Translations under genes and position numbers: made by a program
The notes under the pieces: generated by a model
What the model was told of the DNA's origin: nothing
Seen by the model: the letters and a program-made list of their open reading frames with translations, nothing else
Databases searched by the model: none
Shown here: positions 17,664-27,071 of the stretch, one piece after another
Numbering within the stretch: the first letter of the stretch is position 1
Layout of the letters: every line of letters starts with the position of its first letter
Origin: Salinibacterium sp. NK8237
GTDB taxonomy: Bacteria > Actinomycetota > Actinomycetes > Actinomycetales > Microbacteriaceae
DNA: 64,000 nt
Direction of reading: 5' to 3'
NCBI RefSeq assembly: GCF_015864955.1
Contig: NZ_JADYWE010000002.1
Coordinates: 190,326 to 254,325 of the forward strand

Positions 17664-18350
17664 GTGAACTCTGAAATCTCGCCCGCAGAAGCCCGTCAGA
17701 TCACCCGGCGGTGGCCCCTTATTAGCGGCGTGAGCGCGGTGGTGCTTGCAGTGCTGCTCGGCGCACTGATCGCGACACGAGACGGCGTGCTGAGCCTCGA
17801 CCAGTTGGTGCTCGACGATCTGTTGAATATCCGTGCCGATGTTTTCACTGTGCCGGCCTTGGCCATGAATTTCTTGGGTGGCGGCTGGTTTGGGGTGTTC
17901 GTCGTACCGCTCGGAGGAGCTCTTGCTTTCTTTCTGGTGAAACGTCGCTGGGCTGCTCTCTACTTTCTACTAGCCTCCGCGCTCAGCGCTGGCGTCGTTC
18001 AATTGCTCAAGTCACTCTATGGCCGTGCGCGGCCCGACGAGATTTTGGTGACCGCCGACGTCGGTTCATTCCCCTCGGGGCATGTGGCGAACGCGGCAAC
18101 GCTCGCGGTCGTGTTGATCATCCTGTTGCAGCGGCGGTGGGTTCTGGTGGCCGGCATCGTGTACACAATCTTGATGATTCTGAGTCGAACGTATTTGGGA
18201 GCTCACTGGCTCAGCGACACCATTGGTGGCGCACTCGTTGGCATCGGTGTCGCAGTCATTGTGTGGGCGCCCTTCGCGCAGGCCTTGGCGACTGAAGGCA
18301 CACAATTCGGCATCAAAAAGCGCGCTAGGCGACCCCACTCCGTAGGCTAG
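17664..18350 (+). CDS. PAP2-family membrane phosphatase
   Basis: A 228-residue membrane phosphatase with the three catalytic signatures of the type 2 phosphatidic acid phosphatase family: KSLYGRARP, FPSGH and SRTYLGAHWLSD. About five membrane helices are visible. Family members dephosphorylate lipid phosphates such as undecaprenyl pyrophosphate or phosphatidate at the membrane. The start is a GTG at 17664. The next gene begins five bases after its stop, suggesting cotranscription. The lipid substrate is not determinable here. Confidence 0.9.
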   Translation: MNSEISPAEARQITRRWPLISGVSAVVLAVLLGALIATRDGVLSLDQLVLDDLLNIRADVFTVPALAMNFLGGGWFGVFVVPLGGALAFFLVKRRWAALYFLLASALSAGVVQLLKSLYGRARPDEILVTADVGSFPSGHVANAATLAVVLIILLQRRWVLVAGIVYTILMILSRTYLGAHWLSDTIGGALVGIGVAVIVWAPFAQALATEGTQFGIKKRARRPHSVG

Positions 18351-18354
18351 AAGA

Positions 18355-20280
18355 ATGACGGATGCCGCAGCCCAAGTAGAAGCAGCCAAGAAAGCCCTAG
18401 CGGAGGCACAGGCTGCGCTCGCGGCTGCCGAACTGGCATCGGCGGAGGCCGCGCTTGCCGCCGAGCAAGCGGCTGCCGAACCGTCGGAGGCGGCAACCGC
18501 CGAAGCCGCTGCCGAAGCGACCCCCGCCGAAGCGACTCCCGCCGAAGCTGCTCCGGAGCAGCCGGCCACCGCAAAACCGGCCAGCGCAAACCCGGCCGCA
18601 GCACAACCTTCCAAGAGCACCGACTCTGGTGACGGGCCTCTCGCCGTGGCCGAGGTTACCGAAATCCGCGAGGGCTATGCCTTCGAGGGTGAGGTGCTTG
18701 AGATGGGCGCTCTCGTCAATGGGGATGCGCTCGCTGATGTTCCCGTGCGCATTCCGATTGCGATGCTTAACCGTCACGGCTTGGTGGCTGGTGCTACGGG
18801 AACCGGTAAAACGAAGACTCTGCAGGTGCTTGCCGAGCAGTTGTCGGCCGCCGGGGTTCCGGTTTTTGCCGCCGATATCAAGGGTGACCTTTCGGGGATC
18901 GCTACGGCAGGCAGTTCGAGCGAGAAGTTGCTGGAGCGCACCGAGTCGATCGGGCAAGACTGGCAGCCCGCGGCATCCCCGACGGAGTATTTCACGCTCG
19001 GCGGTAAGGGCATCGGCGTTCCCATTCGTGCGACAGTTTCGAGCTTTGGGCCACTGTTGCTCTCGAAGGTGCTCGGCCTCAACGACACCCAAGAATCGAG
19101 CCTGGGCCTGATTTTCCACTATGCCGACCAGACGGGTCTGCCTCTGGTCGATCTCAGCGATCTGCGCGCTGTTGTGCAATACCTGTTGAGCGATGATGGC
19201 AAGGCTGAGTTGAAGAACCTGGGCGGGTTGTCCTCTGCGACGGCCGGCGTCATCCTGCGTGAACTCATTGGCTTTGCGAACGAGGGTGCCGATGAGTTCT
19301 TTGGCGAGCCCGAGATCGATACCTCGATCTTTCTGCGCACCAACGCCGAGGGCAAGGGCATCGTAAGCCTGCTCGAGCTGCCGGGCGTGAGCAACAAACC
19401 GGCGCTCTTCTCGACGTTCTTGATGTGGCTTCTTGCCGATCTCTTCAACGACCTGCCTGAAGTGGGTGACATCGATAAGCCAAAACTGGTCTTCTTCTTC
19501 GATGAAGCTCATTTGTTGTTCAACGATGCGTCGAAGGACTTCATCGAATCGATCACGCAAACGGTTCGGCTGATCCGTTCCAAGGGGGTCGGCGTGGTGT
19601 TTGTGACGCAGACGCCCAAGGATGTGCCGAGCGATGTGCTCGCGCAGATTGGATCCCGCTTCCAGCACCAGCTGCGCGCCCACACGCCTGACTCGGCAAA
19701 AGCGCTCAAAGCGACAGTGTCGACTTACCCGACGTCGGGTTATGACTTGGGCGAGGTGTTGACCTCCCTCGCCACCGGTGAGGCGATCATCACTGTCATG
19801 AACGAAAAGGGAGCTCCGACCCCGGTGGCGTGGACTCGGTTGCGTGCCCCACAAGGCTCAATGTCGCCAACGGATGCCGCCACGATGGAGGCTGCGGTCG
19901 CGGCATCCCCGTTGATGGTGACCTACGGCACCGCGATCGATCGTGAATCTGCGCGGGAAATCTTGGCTGTGAAGATGAATGCAGCGGCGGAAGCGGATGC
20001 CAAGGCGGAGGCAGCAGAAGCGGCTGAAGCGGCCGCGAAAGTTGCCGCCAAAGACGCGGAGAAGCTCGCGAAGGCGCAGGCCAAAGAGCAGGCGAAGGTG
20101 CAAGCCGACTACGAACGAGCGCTCAAGGATATGAATAAAAAGACGACGTCGCGCACCACAACGCGCACGACAACGCGCAAGCAACCCAACGTTTTGGGTG
20201 ACGCCTTGGGTTCACGAACTGGACAGACGGTCGTGCGCGAGGTGCTTCGCGGGATTTTTTCGACACTTAAACGTCGCTAA
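18355..20280 (+). CDS. HerA-like ATPase (DUF853/helicase HerA C-terminal family)
   Basis: A 641-residue FtsK/HerA-class ATPase. Residues 1-95 are an Ala/Glu-rich, low-complexity helical arm (probable coiled coil). The ATPase core follows with Walker A GATGTGKT (Lys152) and Walker B VFFFDEAHLLF. The core matches the DUF853 group of predicted nucleoside triphosphatases related to the HerA bipolar DNA helicase. After the core comes a second Ala/Lys/Glu-rich coiled stretch (about 540-600) and a basic Thr/Arg-rich tail, ending GIFSTLKRR. No NurA nuclease is adjacent. The biochemical role is not established for the family; DNA translocation is inferred. Confidence 0.88.
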   Translation: MTDAAAQVEAAKKALAEAQAALAAAELASAEAALAAEQAAAEPSEAATAEAAAEATPAEATPAEAAPEQPATAKPASANPAAAQPSKSTDSGDGPLAVAEVTEIREGYAFEGEVLEMGALVNGDALADVPVRIPIAMLNRHGLVAGATGTGKTKTLQVLAEQLSAAGVPVFAADIKGDLSGIATAGSSSEKLLERTESIGQDWQPAASPTEYFTLGGKGIGVPIRATVSSFGPLLLSKVLGLNDTQESSLGLIFHYADQTGLPLVDLSDLRAVVQYLLSDDGKAELKNLGGLSSATAGVILRELIGFANEGADEFFGEPEIDTSIFLRTNAEGKGIVSLLELPGVSNKPALFSTFLMWLLADLFNDLPEVGDIDKPKLVFFFDEAHLLFNDASKDFIESITQTVRLIRSKGVGVVFVTQTPKDVPSDVLAQIGSRFQHQLRAHTPDSAKALKATVSTYPTSGYDLGEVLTSLATGEAIITVMNEKGAPTPVAWTRLRAPQGSMSPTDAATMEAAVAASPLMVTYGTAIDRESAREILAVKMNAAAEADAKAEAAEAAEAAAKVAAKDAEKLAKAQAKEQAKVQADYERALKDMNKKTTSRTTTRTTTRKQPNVLGDALGSRTGQTVVREVLRGIFSTLKRR

Positions 20281-20462
20281 TTTTGGCCGACATCCGGAGC
20301 GCGCCGTGGCGGACGCCTGGGCGGTCTTCCGTGCCCATAACCCAGCGTTTTAGTGGAACTTGAGCACGAAGTCGACTCCGATTAGTGGTGGCGACGAACC
20401 GAAACAAGCTCGCTGTTGCCAAATTGTGACCATACCAATGTGGAAAAAGTTGCTGCGTTCAC

Positions 20463-20492
20463 TTGTCAAACCCAACGGTTAGACAGTTTACT
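20463..20492 (+). promoter_or_regulatory. Candidate promoter of the sugar ABC importer
   Basis: TTGTCA (20463-20468) and TTTACT (20487-20492) are spaced by 18 bases, about 60 bases upstream of the binding-protein start. The rest of the 274-base gap (20281-20554) holds no gene that I can see and no clear terminator for the preceding ATPase. Confidence 0.4.
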
Positions 20493-20554
20493 GGTGAACG
20501 TCCGATTCACTTCTTGAACGGAACAGCACTCATATTCCAATGGAGGAACACAGA

Positions 20555-21826
20555 ATGCGTAAGCCACTTTCCATTATCGCCGGGGCGGTGGCCTTAGGCC
20601 TCGTTCTTGCGGGCTGCTCGAGCACCCCTAGCTCAGACCCCGAAAACGCTGACCAGGTTGAGGTATTCACCTGGTGGGCCTCAGGATCAGAAAAGGTCGG
20701 CCTTGACGCTCTCGTCACGGTATTCGCCGAGCAGAACCCTGACATTGAGTTCATCAATGCGTCTGTAGCTGGCGGCGCCGGCTCCAACGCCAAGGCAGCT
20801 CTTGCGTCACGTCTTGAGTCGAATGACCCGCCGGACACGTTCCAGGCTCACGCCGGAGCAGAGCTCACGGACTACATCAACGCCGGTCAGCTTCAGGACC
20901 TCAGCTCGTTCTACCAAGAGAACGGACTCACCGATGTCTTCCCCGAGAGCCTGATCGAGCGCATCACCGTTGACGGCGCCATCTACTCGGTACCTAGCAA
21001 CATCCACCGTGCCAACGTCGTCTGGGCCAACACCCAAGTGCTCGAGGATGCCGGCATCGACCCGATGGCCGCTCCTGCCGACATCGACGCGTGGCTTGTT
21101 GACCTGAAGAAGCTCAAGGACGCCGGAGTCGAGACTCCTCTCGCTCTCGGAACCGAGTGGACTCAGATGCAGCTCTTCGAAAACGTGCTCATCGCTGACC
21201 TTGGCGCTGAGGGCTACTCGGGACTCTGGACCGGCGACACCGCCTGGGATGACGCTGGAGTAGAAACCGCAATCGGTCACTACGGCGACCTGCTCGAGTA
21301 CACCAACAGCGACTTCGCTGGCCTCGACTGGGATGCTGCAACGCAGATCGTTCTCGATGGCAACGCCGCCTACAACGTCATGGGTGACTGGGCCGAGTCT
21401 GCATTCCAGCAGGCTGGTTGGACCTACGACGACGAGTACACCACCTGGGCAACCCCCGGCACCGATGGAGTCTTCGACTTCCTCGCTGACTCGTTCACCC
21501 TCTCGGTAGGTGCTCCTCACGAAGCAGCTGCCATTGACTGGCTGACGACCATCAGCTCGGCTGAGGGCCAGAAGGCATTCAACCTTGCTAAGGGTTCGAT
21601 CCCGGCACGTACCGACACGGTCGCTGCTGACTACCCCGCGTACCAGCAGACGGCTATCAAGTCGTTCGGCGAAGACACCGTTGTTAGCTCGCTCGCCCAC
21701 GGTGCAGCAGCAAGCATCGCCTGGTCAGGAGACATCTCTTCGGCCATCGGTAAGTTCGGCGCCGACCGCGACGCAGCATCGCTGCTTTCCGGACTCGTTG
21801 CCGCTGCTGACAAGGCTCAGGGCTAA
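20555..21826 (+). CDS. Sugar ABC transporter substrate-binding lipoprotein, glucose/mannose type
   Basis: A 423-residue family 1 extracellular solute-binding lipoprotein. The signal peptide ends in the lipobox LAGC. The mature part (VFTWWASGSEKVGLDAL, INASVAGGAGSNAKAAL, DPPDTFQAHAGAEL, VPSNIHRANVVW, NVMGDWAE) closely resembles glucose/mannose-binding proteins such as the Thermus one, so glucose or mannose is the likely ligand. The start is the ATG at 20555 with a ggagga ribosome site; an ATG 15 bases earlier overlaps that site. It heads an operon with two permeases. No ATPase gene is present, so a shared MsmK-type ATPase encoded elsewhere is expected. Confidence 0.92.
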   Translation: MRKPLSIIAGAVALGLVLAGCSSTPSSDPENADQVEVFTWWASGSEKVGLDALVTVFAEQNPDIEFINASVAGGAGSNAKAALASRLESNDPPDTFQAHAGAELTDYINAGQLQDLSSFYQENGLTDVFPESLIERITVDGAIYSVPSNIHRANVVWANTQVLEDAGIDPMAAPADIDAWLVDLKKLKDAGVETPLALGTEWTQMQLFENVLIADLGAEGYSGLWTGDTAWDDAGVETAIGHYGDLLEYTNSDFAGLDWDAATQIVLDGNAAYNVMGDWAESAFQQAGWTYDDEYTTWATPGTDGVFDFLADSFTLSVGAPHEAAAIDWLTTISSAEGQKAFNLAKGSIPARTDTVAADYPAYQQTAIKSFGEDTVVSSLAHGAAASIAWSGDISSAIGKFGADRDAASLLSGLVAAADKAQG

Positions 21827-21900
21827 CTAGCACCACGAGAAATAGTGGGTGGGGGCAGTAATGCTCCCACCCACTACCGTGCAAACCGAGGAGCTCGCGC

Positions 21901-22791
21901 GTGAAAAAAGGATACAAAAACTGGGGCCCACCGCTCCTCTTGATATCCCCGACGATTATCGTCCTCGGGATATTTGTTTATGGCTTGATCGGCGCCAACA
22001 TCTCGGTGTCGCTCAGCAACCGGAACAGTCTTGTTCCCGCTACTGAGTTCGTTGGACTCGATAACTACATCGCTCTGTTTGGCGAAGAGCGCTTCATCCA
22101 CTCGCTTCAGAACCTTGGTATCTTCACCCTCTTCTTCATCGGTGGCACCATGATCTTCGGATTCTTGTGGGCGTGGATGCTCGACAAGGGCGTCACCGCA
22201 GAGGGCGTTTTCCGCTCGGTGTTCCTGTTCCCCATGGCGATCTCGTTCGTGGCATCCGGTGTCGTCTGGCGCTGGTTGCTCAACAGCGCTGAGGGTGACC
22301 GTGCATCCGGACTCAACCGGGTCTTCGAGAACCTCGGGCTCGACTTTCTCCAGAACTCGTGGTGGAACGATCCAACCTGGGGCATGGCGGCCATTGCGTT
22401 GCCCGCCATCTGGCAGCTCGCCGGCTACGTCATGGCGCTCTTCCTTTCGGGCTTTCGTGGCATCCCTGAAGAGCTGCGCGAAGCAGCCCGCATGGATGGC
22501 GCGACCGAGTGGAAGCTCTACCGCTACGTGATCTTCCCCCAGCTCAGCCCCGTCGCGCTGTCGGCTCTCATCATCGTCGGCCACATGTCGCTGAAGGTCT
22601 TCGACCTCATCATGGCGATCACCAAGTCGATCTACCAGACCGAGGTTCCCGCAACCTACCTGTGGGTTGCTTTGACCTCTAACGACTACGCCAAGTCGGC
22701 CACTATCGCGACGATCCTGTTGCTCTTCGTTGCCGTCGTAATCGTCCCGTACCTGATCTACACCGCTCGCGCAGAGAAGAGGCAAGGATGA
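21901..22791 (+). CDS. Sugar ABC transporter permease (MalF-type)
   Basis: A 296-residue inner-membrane permease with six hydrophobic segments. The cytoplasmic EAA loop reads EELREAARMDGATEWKLYRYVIFPQL and contacts the ATPase. It starts with GTG at 21901, has a gagg ribosome site, and overlaps the next permease by four bases (ATGA). It works with the binding protein and MalG-type permease of the same operon in uptake of a glucose/mannose-type sugar. Confidence 0.93.
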   Translation: MKKGYKNWGPPLLLISPTIIVLGIFVYGLIGANISVSLSNRNSLVPATEFVGLDNYIALFGEERFIHSLQNLGIFTLFFIGGTMIFGFLWAWMLDKGVTAEGVFRSVFLFPMAISFVASGVVWRWLLNSAEGDRASGLNRVFENLGLDFLQNSWWNDPTWGMAAIALPAIWQLAGYVMALFLSGFRGIPEELREAARMDGATEWKLYRYVIFPQLSPVALSALIIVGHMSLKVFDLIMAITKSIYQTEVPATYLWVALTSNDYAKSATIATILLLFVAVVIVPYLIYTARAEKRQG

Positions 22792-23723
22792 GTGTCGCAA
22801 CTGGACTCGACAAGAAGCCAAGCGAACCCACCACTGAGTCGCACATGCCGCAGAGTTCGGCGATCCGTGCGCGGGCTGGTCTGAGCCGCACCGCGAAGTA
22901 CGTGCTGCTGGTGTTCTTCCTGGTCATTGTGCTGATGCCCGTGTACGTGCTGATCGTCACGAGCCTCAAGCCGCCGCAGGACGTCAACCCCGCCACCTCC
23001 TGGGGCTTGCCCGTTCGCTGGCCGTGGGAACCCGCGTTCGAGGGCGGACCAACCGGCTTCGACAACTGGGCTCTCGCCTGGAACGCGCTGTCGGCATCCA
23101 TCGGTCGCACGTTCTTGCTGGCGATCCCTGCCGCACTGATCGCGTCGTTCCTCGGAGCAATGAACGGCTTCGTTCTCGCCCGCTGGCGCTTCCCGTACGC
23201 CGACGTCGTCTTCACGTTCATCCTGTTCGGAATGTTCATTCCGTACCAGGCGATCATGACGCCGCTCGTGCAGATGAAGACCAGCCTCGGATTGCCGAGC
23301 GATGTCTCCACCCTGCTCGTGGTGCACGTGATTTACGGTTTGCCGATCTGTACGTTGATCTTCCGCAACTACTACGCCGGCATCCCTCACGAGCTCATGG
23401 AAGCTGCCCGCATGGATGGTTCGGGGATGCTGCGCACGTTCCGCAGCATCGTCTTGCCGCTGTCGCTCCCCGGCTTCGTTGTCACGATCATCTGGCAGTT
23501 CACCTCAGCGTGGAACGACTTTCTGTTCGCGCTATTCCTGTCGAACCAGAATGAGGGGCCTGTATCGCTCGCGCTCAACAACCTGGCACAGGGAGCTCAA
23601 CTGGCGAATTATGGTGCCGCGATGGCGGGAGCGCTGCTTGCATCGCTGCCCACACTGGTCGTGTACATCGTGCTCGGCAAGTACTTCATCGGCGGTCTGA
23701 TGAGTGGCTCGGTCAAGAGCTAA
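22788..23723 (+). CDS. Sugar ABC transporter permease (MalG-type)
   Basis: A 311-residue permease with a 30-residue hydrophilic N-terminus and six membrane segments. The EAA loop is HELMEAARMDGSGMLRTFRSIVLPL. The ATG overlaps the stop of the upstream permease, so translation is coupled. The operon ends after it at a strong terminator (23742-23790). Confidence 0.93.
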   Translation: MSVATGLDKKPSEPTTESHMPQSSAIRARAGLSRTAKYVLLVFFLVIVLMPVYVLIVTSLKPPQDVNPATSWGLPVRWPWEPAFEGGPTGFDNWALAWNALSASIGRTFLLAIPAALIASFLGAMNGFVLARWRFPYADVVFTFILFGMFIPYQAIMTPLVQMKTSLGLPSDVSTLLVVHVIYGLPICTLIFRNYYAGIPHELMEAARMDGSGMLRTFRSIVLPLSLPGFVVTIIWQFTSAWNDFLFALFLSNQNEGPVSLALNNLAQGAQLANYGAAMAGALLASLPTLVVYIVLGKYFIGGLMSGSVKS

Positions 23724-23741
23724 GTACCCCGTACGGCAGTG

Positions 23742-23790
23742 AGCCGCGTCATCCTGTTCCGCTTCGGCGGGGTGGATGGCGCGGCTTTTG
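23742..23790 (+). terminator. Rho-independent terminator of the sugar ABC operon
   Basis: A 13-base stem, agccgcgtcatcc with ggatggcgcggct (one wobble pair), followed by tttt, 18 bases after the permease stop. Confidence 0.85.
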
Positions 23791-23849
23791 TCATGAGCGC
23801 AGGCGTAGGGCGGCGGTAGGCCGGCGCTGAGGGGTGCGCGCTGAGCGCG

Positions 23850-24503
23850 TTAGGCGCCGAGCGTGCGCAAGTACGCCAGCGCCACCATCAGGATCGCCGC
23901 AGTGGCCGCGGTGGCACCAATCGCAACCGCAATGAAGGCGGTCGGATGCCGTTCAAAAAAGTAGAGAGCTTCGGGATAGTCTTCGCGAATTTCGGCGGTC
24001 GATACTGGGCCGTGAAGCTCAGTAACGGGAACAGAGAACGCGGCCACGATCTGGTCAAAGTGTTCGGGGGCCCAATACTGGCCACGCATCCGAAGCAGAC
24101 GGCGTTTGTTGGCGCCCATCACAGCGAGCTGCGTGCGCGTCTCTAAGCCATCGCTCGTATAGACCTTGGCAAGAAGAATGTATTGGGCATCGGCTTTATC
24201 GAAGTGGACGTTGCGACCGAAAAAGCCGCGTTCGCTCACGACGGGGGCGTCAGCAGAGAACCAGATCCCGATACGGAAGTAGGCGATGATGGCGCCCACC
24301 GCGACCAGAATGGCAACAATCTGCGTGATGACTACGGCAAGCCAGGGGCCATCGGGAAGCACGATGAGGTAGAGAACGCCGAAAACCGGGCCAAGAAAAG
24401 CTAGGCCAGCGATGACGCCGCGGTGATACAAGCTGCGGGGCGGACGGACCCGGTGACGCGGATCGCGTGGCGACAAATCATAAGGATTGCTGTTCTGCGA
24501 CAA
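23850..24503 (-). CDS. Membrane protein of unknown function with three hydrophobic segments
   Basis: A 217-residue protein I do not recognise. A Pro/Arg-rich N-terminus (about 1-28) precedes two close membrane helices (about 30-75). A soluble middle (about 80-180) contains ADAPVVSERGFFGRNVHF and QLAVMGANKRRLLRMRGQYW, which could be a PH-like beta domain. A last membrane helix lies near the C-terminus (AVAIGATAATAAILMVALAYL). The gene lies alone between the sugar-importer terminator and tRNA-Ser. Its function is not deducible. Confidence 0.7.
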   Translation of the reverse strand: MSQNSNPYDLSPRDPRHRVRPPRSLYHRGVIAGLAFLGPVFGVLYLIVLPDGPWLAVVITQIVAILVAVGAIIAYFRIGIWFSADAPVVSERGFFGRNVHFDKADAQYILLAKVYTSDGLETRTQLAVMGANKRRLLRMRGQYWAPEHFDQIVAAFSVPVTELHGPVSTAEIREDYPEALYFFERHPTAFIAVAIGATAATAAILMVALAYLRTLGA

Positions 24504-24551
24504 CGGCGTTCCCTTCGTTTTTTCGCGTGGGCGATCACAATGGGGTAAGTG

Positions 24552-24636
24552 CGGAGAATGGGGGATTCGAACCCCCGAGGGCTTGCACCCAACACGCTTT
24601 CCAAGCGTGCGCCATAGGCCACTAGGCGAATTCTCC
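24552..24636 (-). tRNA. tRNA-Ser (anticodon GGA)
   Basis: On the minus strand, the acceptor ggagaat pairs with attctcc and discriminator G follows. The anticodon arm is acgctt-gga-aagcgt, giving anticodon GGA (UCC/UCU codons). A long variable arm (gttgggtgcaagccctc) marks a class II tRNA, and the T arm has ggttcgaatcc. The CCA is not encoded. Length is about 85 nucleotides. No integrase or attachment-site duplication is seen next to it. Confidence 0.95.
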
Positions 24637-24782
24637 TGACAGGTTGAAAGCGGGTTAGCGCAAACAGCCTCAAGTGATCATAACGGGGTGGGCGGCCCAG
24701 TGGTAATCGGCGTCGTAAACACGGTGAGTTGGGGCCGTGGCTTGGGCGCGCGAGGGCCAAGAATTTTGGGTAGACTGGGGGC

Positions 24783-24870
24783 GGCTCCTCGCGTGGCGCC
24801 ATCCAGGCCAATTCCCCCAGGACGGAAACGTAGCAAGGGTAACCGGGCTCTGGCGGGTGCGCGAGGGGTC
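24783..24870 (+). ncRNA. ffs: Small SRP RNA (4.5S type)
   Basis: The outer stem ggctcctcgcg (24783-24793) pairs fully with cgcgaggggtc (24860-24870). The apical part contains caggacggaaacgtagcaaggg, which has the conserved GGA...GGAA...AGCA residues that bind Ffh. A -10-like tagact lies at 24771-24776 and the RNA is followed by ttttct. It works with Ffh and FtsY in co-translational membrane targeting. It sits between tRNA-Ser (opposite strand) and pta. Confidence 0.9.
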
Positions 24871-24930
24871 TTTTCTGTTAAGCGCCCGGCATCACCTTCT
24901 GGGGTGCATCTTCCGGCGTAGGCTGGAGAG

Positions 24931-27069
24931 GTGACGCGGAATATCTACATCACCTCCATCGAAGGCCACGCTGGCAAGTCCACCATCGCCCTCGGTCTGC
25001 TCGACACGCTCAGTCGTGAAGCTAAGAGTCTGGGGGTGTTTCGGCCGGTCGCGCGCACCAGCGATGAGCGAGATTATGTCTTAGAGATGTTGCTCGGTCA
25101 CGAGGCTGTCAATCTCAGCTACGACGAAGCTGTCGGCGTGGGGTACGACGACGTGCACGCTGACCCCGAGCTGGCGCTCAGCCGCATCATCGAACGCTTC
25201 AAGGCTGTCGAGGCCCAGTGCGACGTTGTCGTGATTGTGGGTTCTGACTACACGGATGTCGGCAGCCCCACCGAGCTTTCTTACAACGCACGCGTCGCCG
25301 CGAACCTCGGTGCTCCGGTGCTCCTGGTATTGGGTGGTCAGTCTGAGGACGGCGAGAGCCGTAGCCCCGCCGACATGGCTCAGGTGTATTCGATTGCGCA
25401 TCAAGAATTGGATGCCGCTCACGCGCGTCTGGTCGGCGTGATCGTCAATCGGTCTGACCCCGACTTCATGACCGACATCATCGCCGGAGTGAGCTCAGCG
25501 GTCGGCGACGATACTCCGGTGTGGGCTATCCCCGAAGACCCCTTCCTTATTGCGCCCAGCCTTGCCTCCCTACTCACTGCCGTTGATGGTGAATTGCTGC
25601 GCGGCGACGATGATCTGCTGCAGCGCGAAGCGCTCGGCGTAGTTGTGGCCGGTATGACGATGGAGAACGTGCTGCTGCGTCTCATCGAGGGCTCGGTCGT
25701 GGTGGTTGCTGGGGACCGATCGGATGTGTTGTTGGCGACGCTGATGGCGCACGCGTCGGAGACGTTCCCTTCGCTCGCGGGCATCATCCTGAACGGTGGC
25801 TTTGATCTGTTGCCGCAGATCGAGCGCCTCATGGATGGTCTCGATGTGTCGTTGCCGGTGATTCGCACGTCGTTCGGCACCTATGACACGGCGCGCATTA
25901 TTACCAAGACGCGCGGTCGCTTGGCTGCCGAGTCTCCCCGAAAGTTCGACACGGCGCTTGCCCTGTTTGAACAGCATGTGGATGCCGCAGAGCTGCTGCG
26001 TCGACTCGACCTGCATCCGCCCACCGTCGTCACGCCGCTCATGTTCGAGTACGGTCTGCTTGATCGCGCTCGCAGCATCCCGCAGCACATTGTGTTGCCG
26101 GAGGGCAGTGATGACCGCATTTTGCGCGCATCGAGCACGCTGTTGCGTCGGGGCGTTGCCAAGCTCACGATCCTGGGTGACGAGGGCGAGGTGCGTGGTC
26201 GTGCGGCTGAACTCGGTCTCGATATCTCGGGCGCGAGCATCCTGAGCCCGTTTGATGAAGAACTGCGCACCCGATTCGCGACGGAATATGTGAAGCTGCG
26301 TGCCCACAAGGGAATGACCATGGAGGTTGCGCGAGACACCGTGACCGACGTCTCGTACTTCGGCACCATGATGGTGCACTTGGGCCTGGCTGACGGAATG
26401 GTCTCGGGTGCAGCGCACACTACGGCTCACACCATCCGCCCCAGTTTCGAAATCATCAAGACCAAGCCAGACGTATCGATCGTGTCCAGCGTCTTCTTGA
26501 TGTGTCTCGAAGATCGCGTGCTCGTCTACGGCGACTGTGCCGTCAACCCCGACCCGGATGCCGCTCAGCTGGCGGACATCGCGATCTCGTCTGCCGCGAC
26601 TGCAGCCCAGTTCGGCATCGAACAGCGCATCGCCATGCTGTCGTATTCCACCGGCGCATCGGGCACCGGCGCCGACGTTGACAAGGTGCGGGCCGCTACC
26701 ACGCTAGTCGTCGAACGCCGCCCTGATCTTGCCGTCGATGGCCCCATCCAATATGACGCTGCCGTGGATGCCGCCGTGGGCAAATCAAAAATGCCAGACT
26801 CAGAGGTCGCCGGCCGTGCCACCGTATTCATATTCCCCGATCTGAATACCGGCAACAACACCTATAAGGCCGTGCAACGAAGTGCTGGAGCGGTAGCCAT
26901 TGGGCCCGTGCTTCAGGGCCTGCGCAAACCCATCAACGACCTTTCGCGTGGCGCCCTCGTGCAAGACATCGTGAACACTGTGGCGATCACCGCAATTCAG
27001 GCTCAATCGGTCGCCGCTGAGGCCACCGCACAACGTGGCATCGCCGACGATGCCTCTGCCAAGGAGTAA
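24931..27069 (+). CDS. pta: Phosphate acetyltransferase, long form
   Basis: A 712-residue Pta that converts acetyl-CoA and phosphate to acetyl phosphate and CoA. The N-terminal third has a P-loop-like GHAGKST and a dethiobiotin-synthetase-like fold. A middle DRTGG-type domain follows (about 195-310). The C-terminal catalytic PTA domain begins near residue 385 (LLDRARSIPQHIVLPEGSDDR) and contains TAHTIRPSFEIIKT and SYSTGASG. The start is a GTG at 24931. The ackA ATG follows three bases after the stop, so the two enzymes of the acetate branch are one operon. The direction of flux (acetate production or use) is not set by the sequence. Confidence 0.96.
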   Translation: MTRNIYITSIEGHAGKSTIALGLLDTLSREAKSLGVFRPVARTSDERDYVLEMLLGHEAVNLSYDEAVGVGYDDVHADPELALSRIIERFKAVEAQCDVVVIVGSDYTDVGSPTELSYNARVAANLGAPVLLVLGGQSEDGESRSPADMAQVYSIAHQELDAAHARLVGVIVNRSDPDFMTDIIAGVSSAVGDDTPVWAIPEDPFLIAPSLASLLTAVDGELLRGDDDLLQREALGVVVAGMTMENVLLRLIEGSVVVVAGDRSDVLLATLMAHASETFPSLAGIILNGGFDLLPQIERLMDGLDVSLPVIRTSFGTYDTARIITKTRGRLAAESPRKFDTALALFEQHVDAAELLRRLDLHPPTVVTPLMFEYGLLDRARSIPQHIVLPEGSDDRILRASSTLLRRGVAKLTILGDEGEVRGRAAELGLDISGASILSPFDEELRTRFATEYVKLRAHKGMTMEVARDTVTDVSYFGTMMVHLGLADGMVSGAAHTTAHTIRPSFEIIKTKPDVSIVSSVFLMCLEDRVLVYGDCAVNPDPDAAQLADIAISSAATAAQFGIEQRIAMLSYSTGASGTGADVDKVRAATTLVVERRPDLAVDGPIQYDAAVDAAVGKSKMPDSEVAGRATVFIFPDLNTGNNTYKAVQRSAGAVAIGPVLQGLRKPINDLSRGALVQDIVNTVAITAIQAQSVAAEATAQRGIADDASAKE

Positions 27070-27071
27070 GA

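Noticed and set aside
18397..19854. A 485-codon open frame antisense to the HerA-like ATPase gene
   Set aside because: It mirrors the codon periodicity of the strong plus-strand gene, has Arg/His/Gln-rich composition, no ribosome site and no family resemblance.
24552..24636. tRNA-Ser as an integration site
   Set aside because: No integrase, no duplicated 3' end and no change in base composition flank it; the same holds for tRNA-Pro at 51144-51217.
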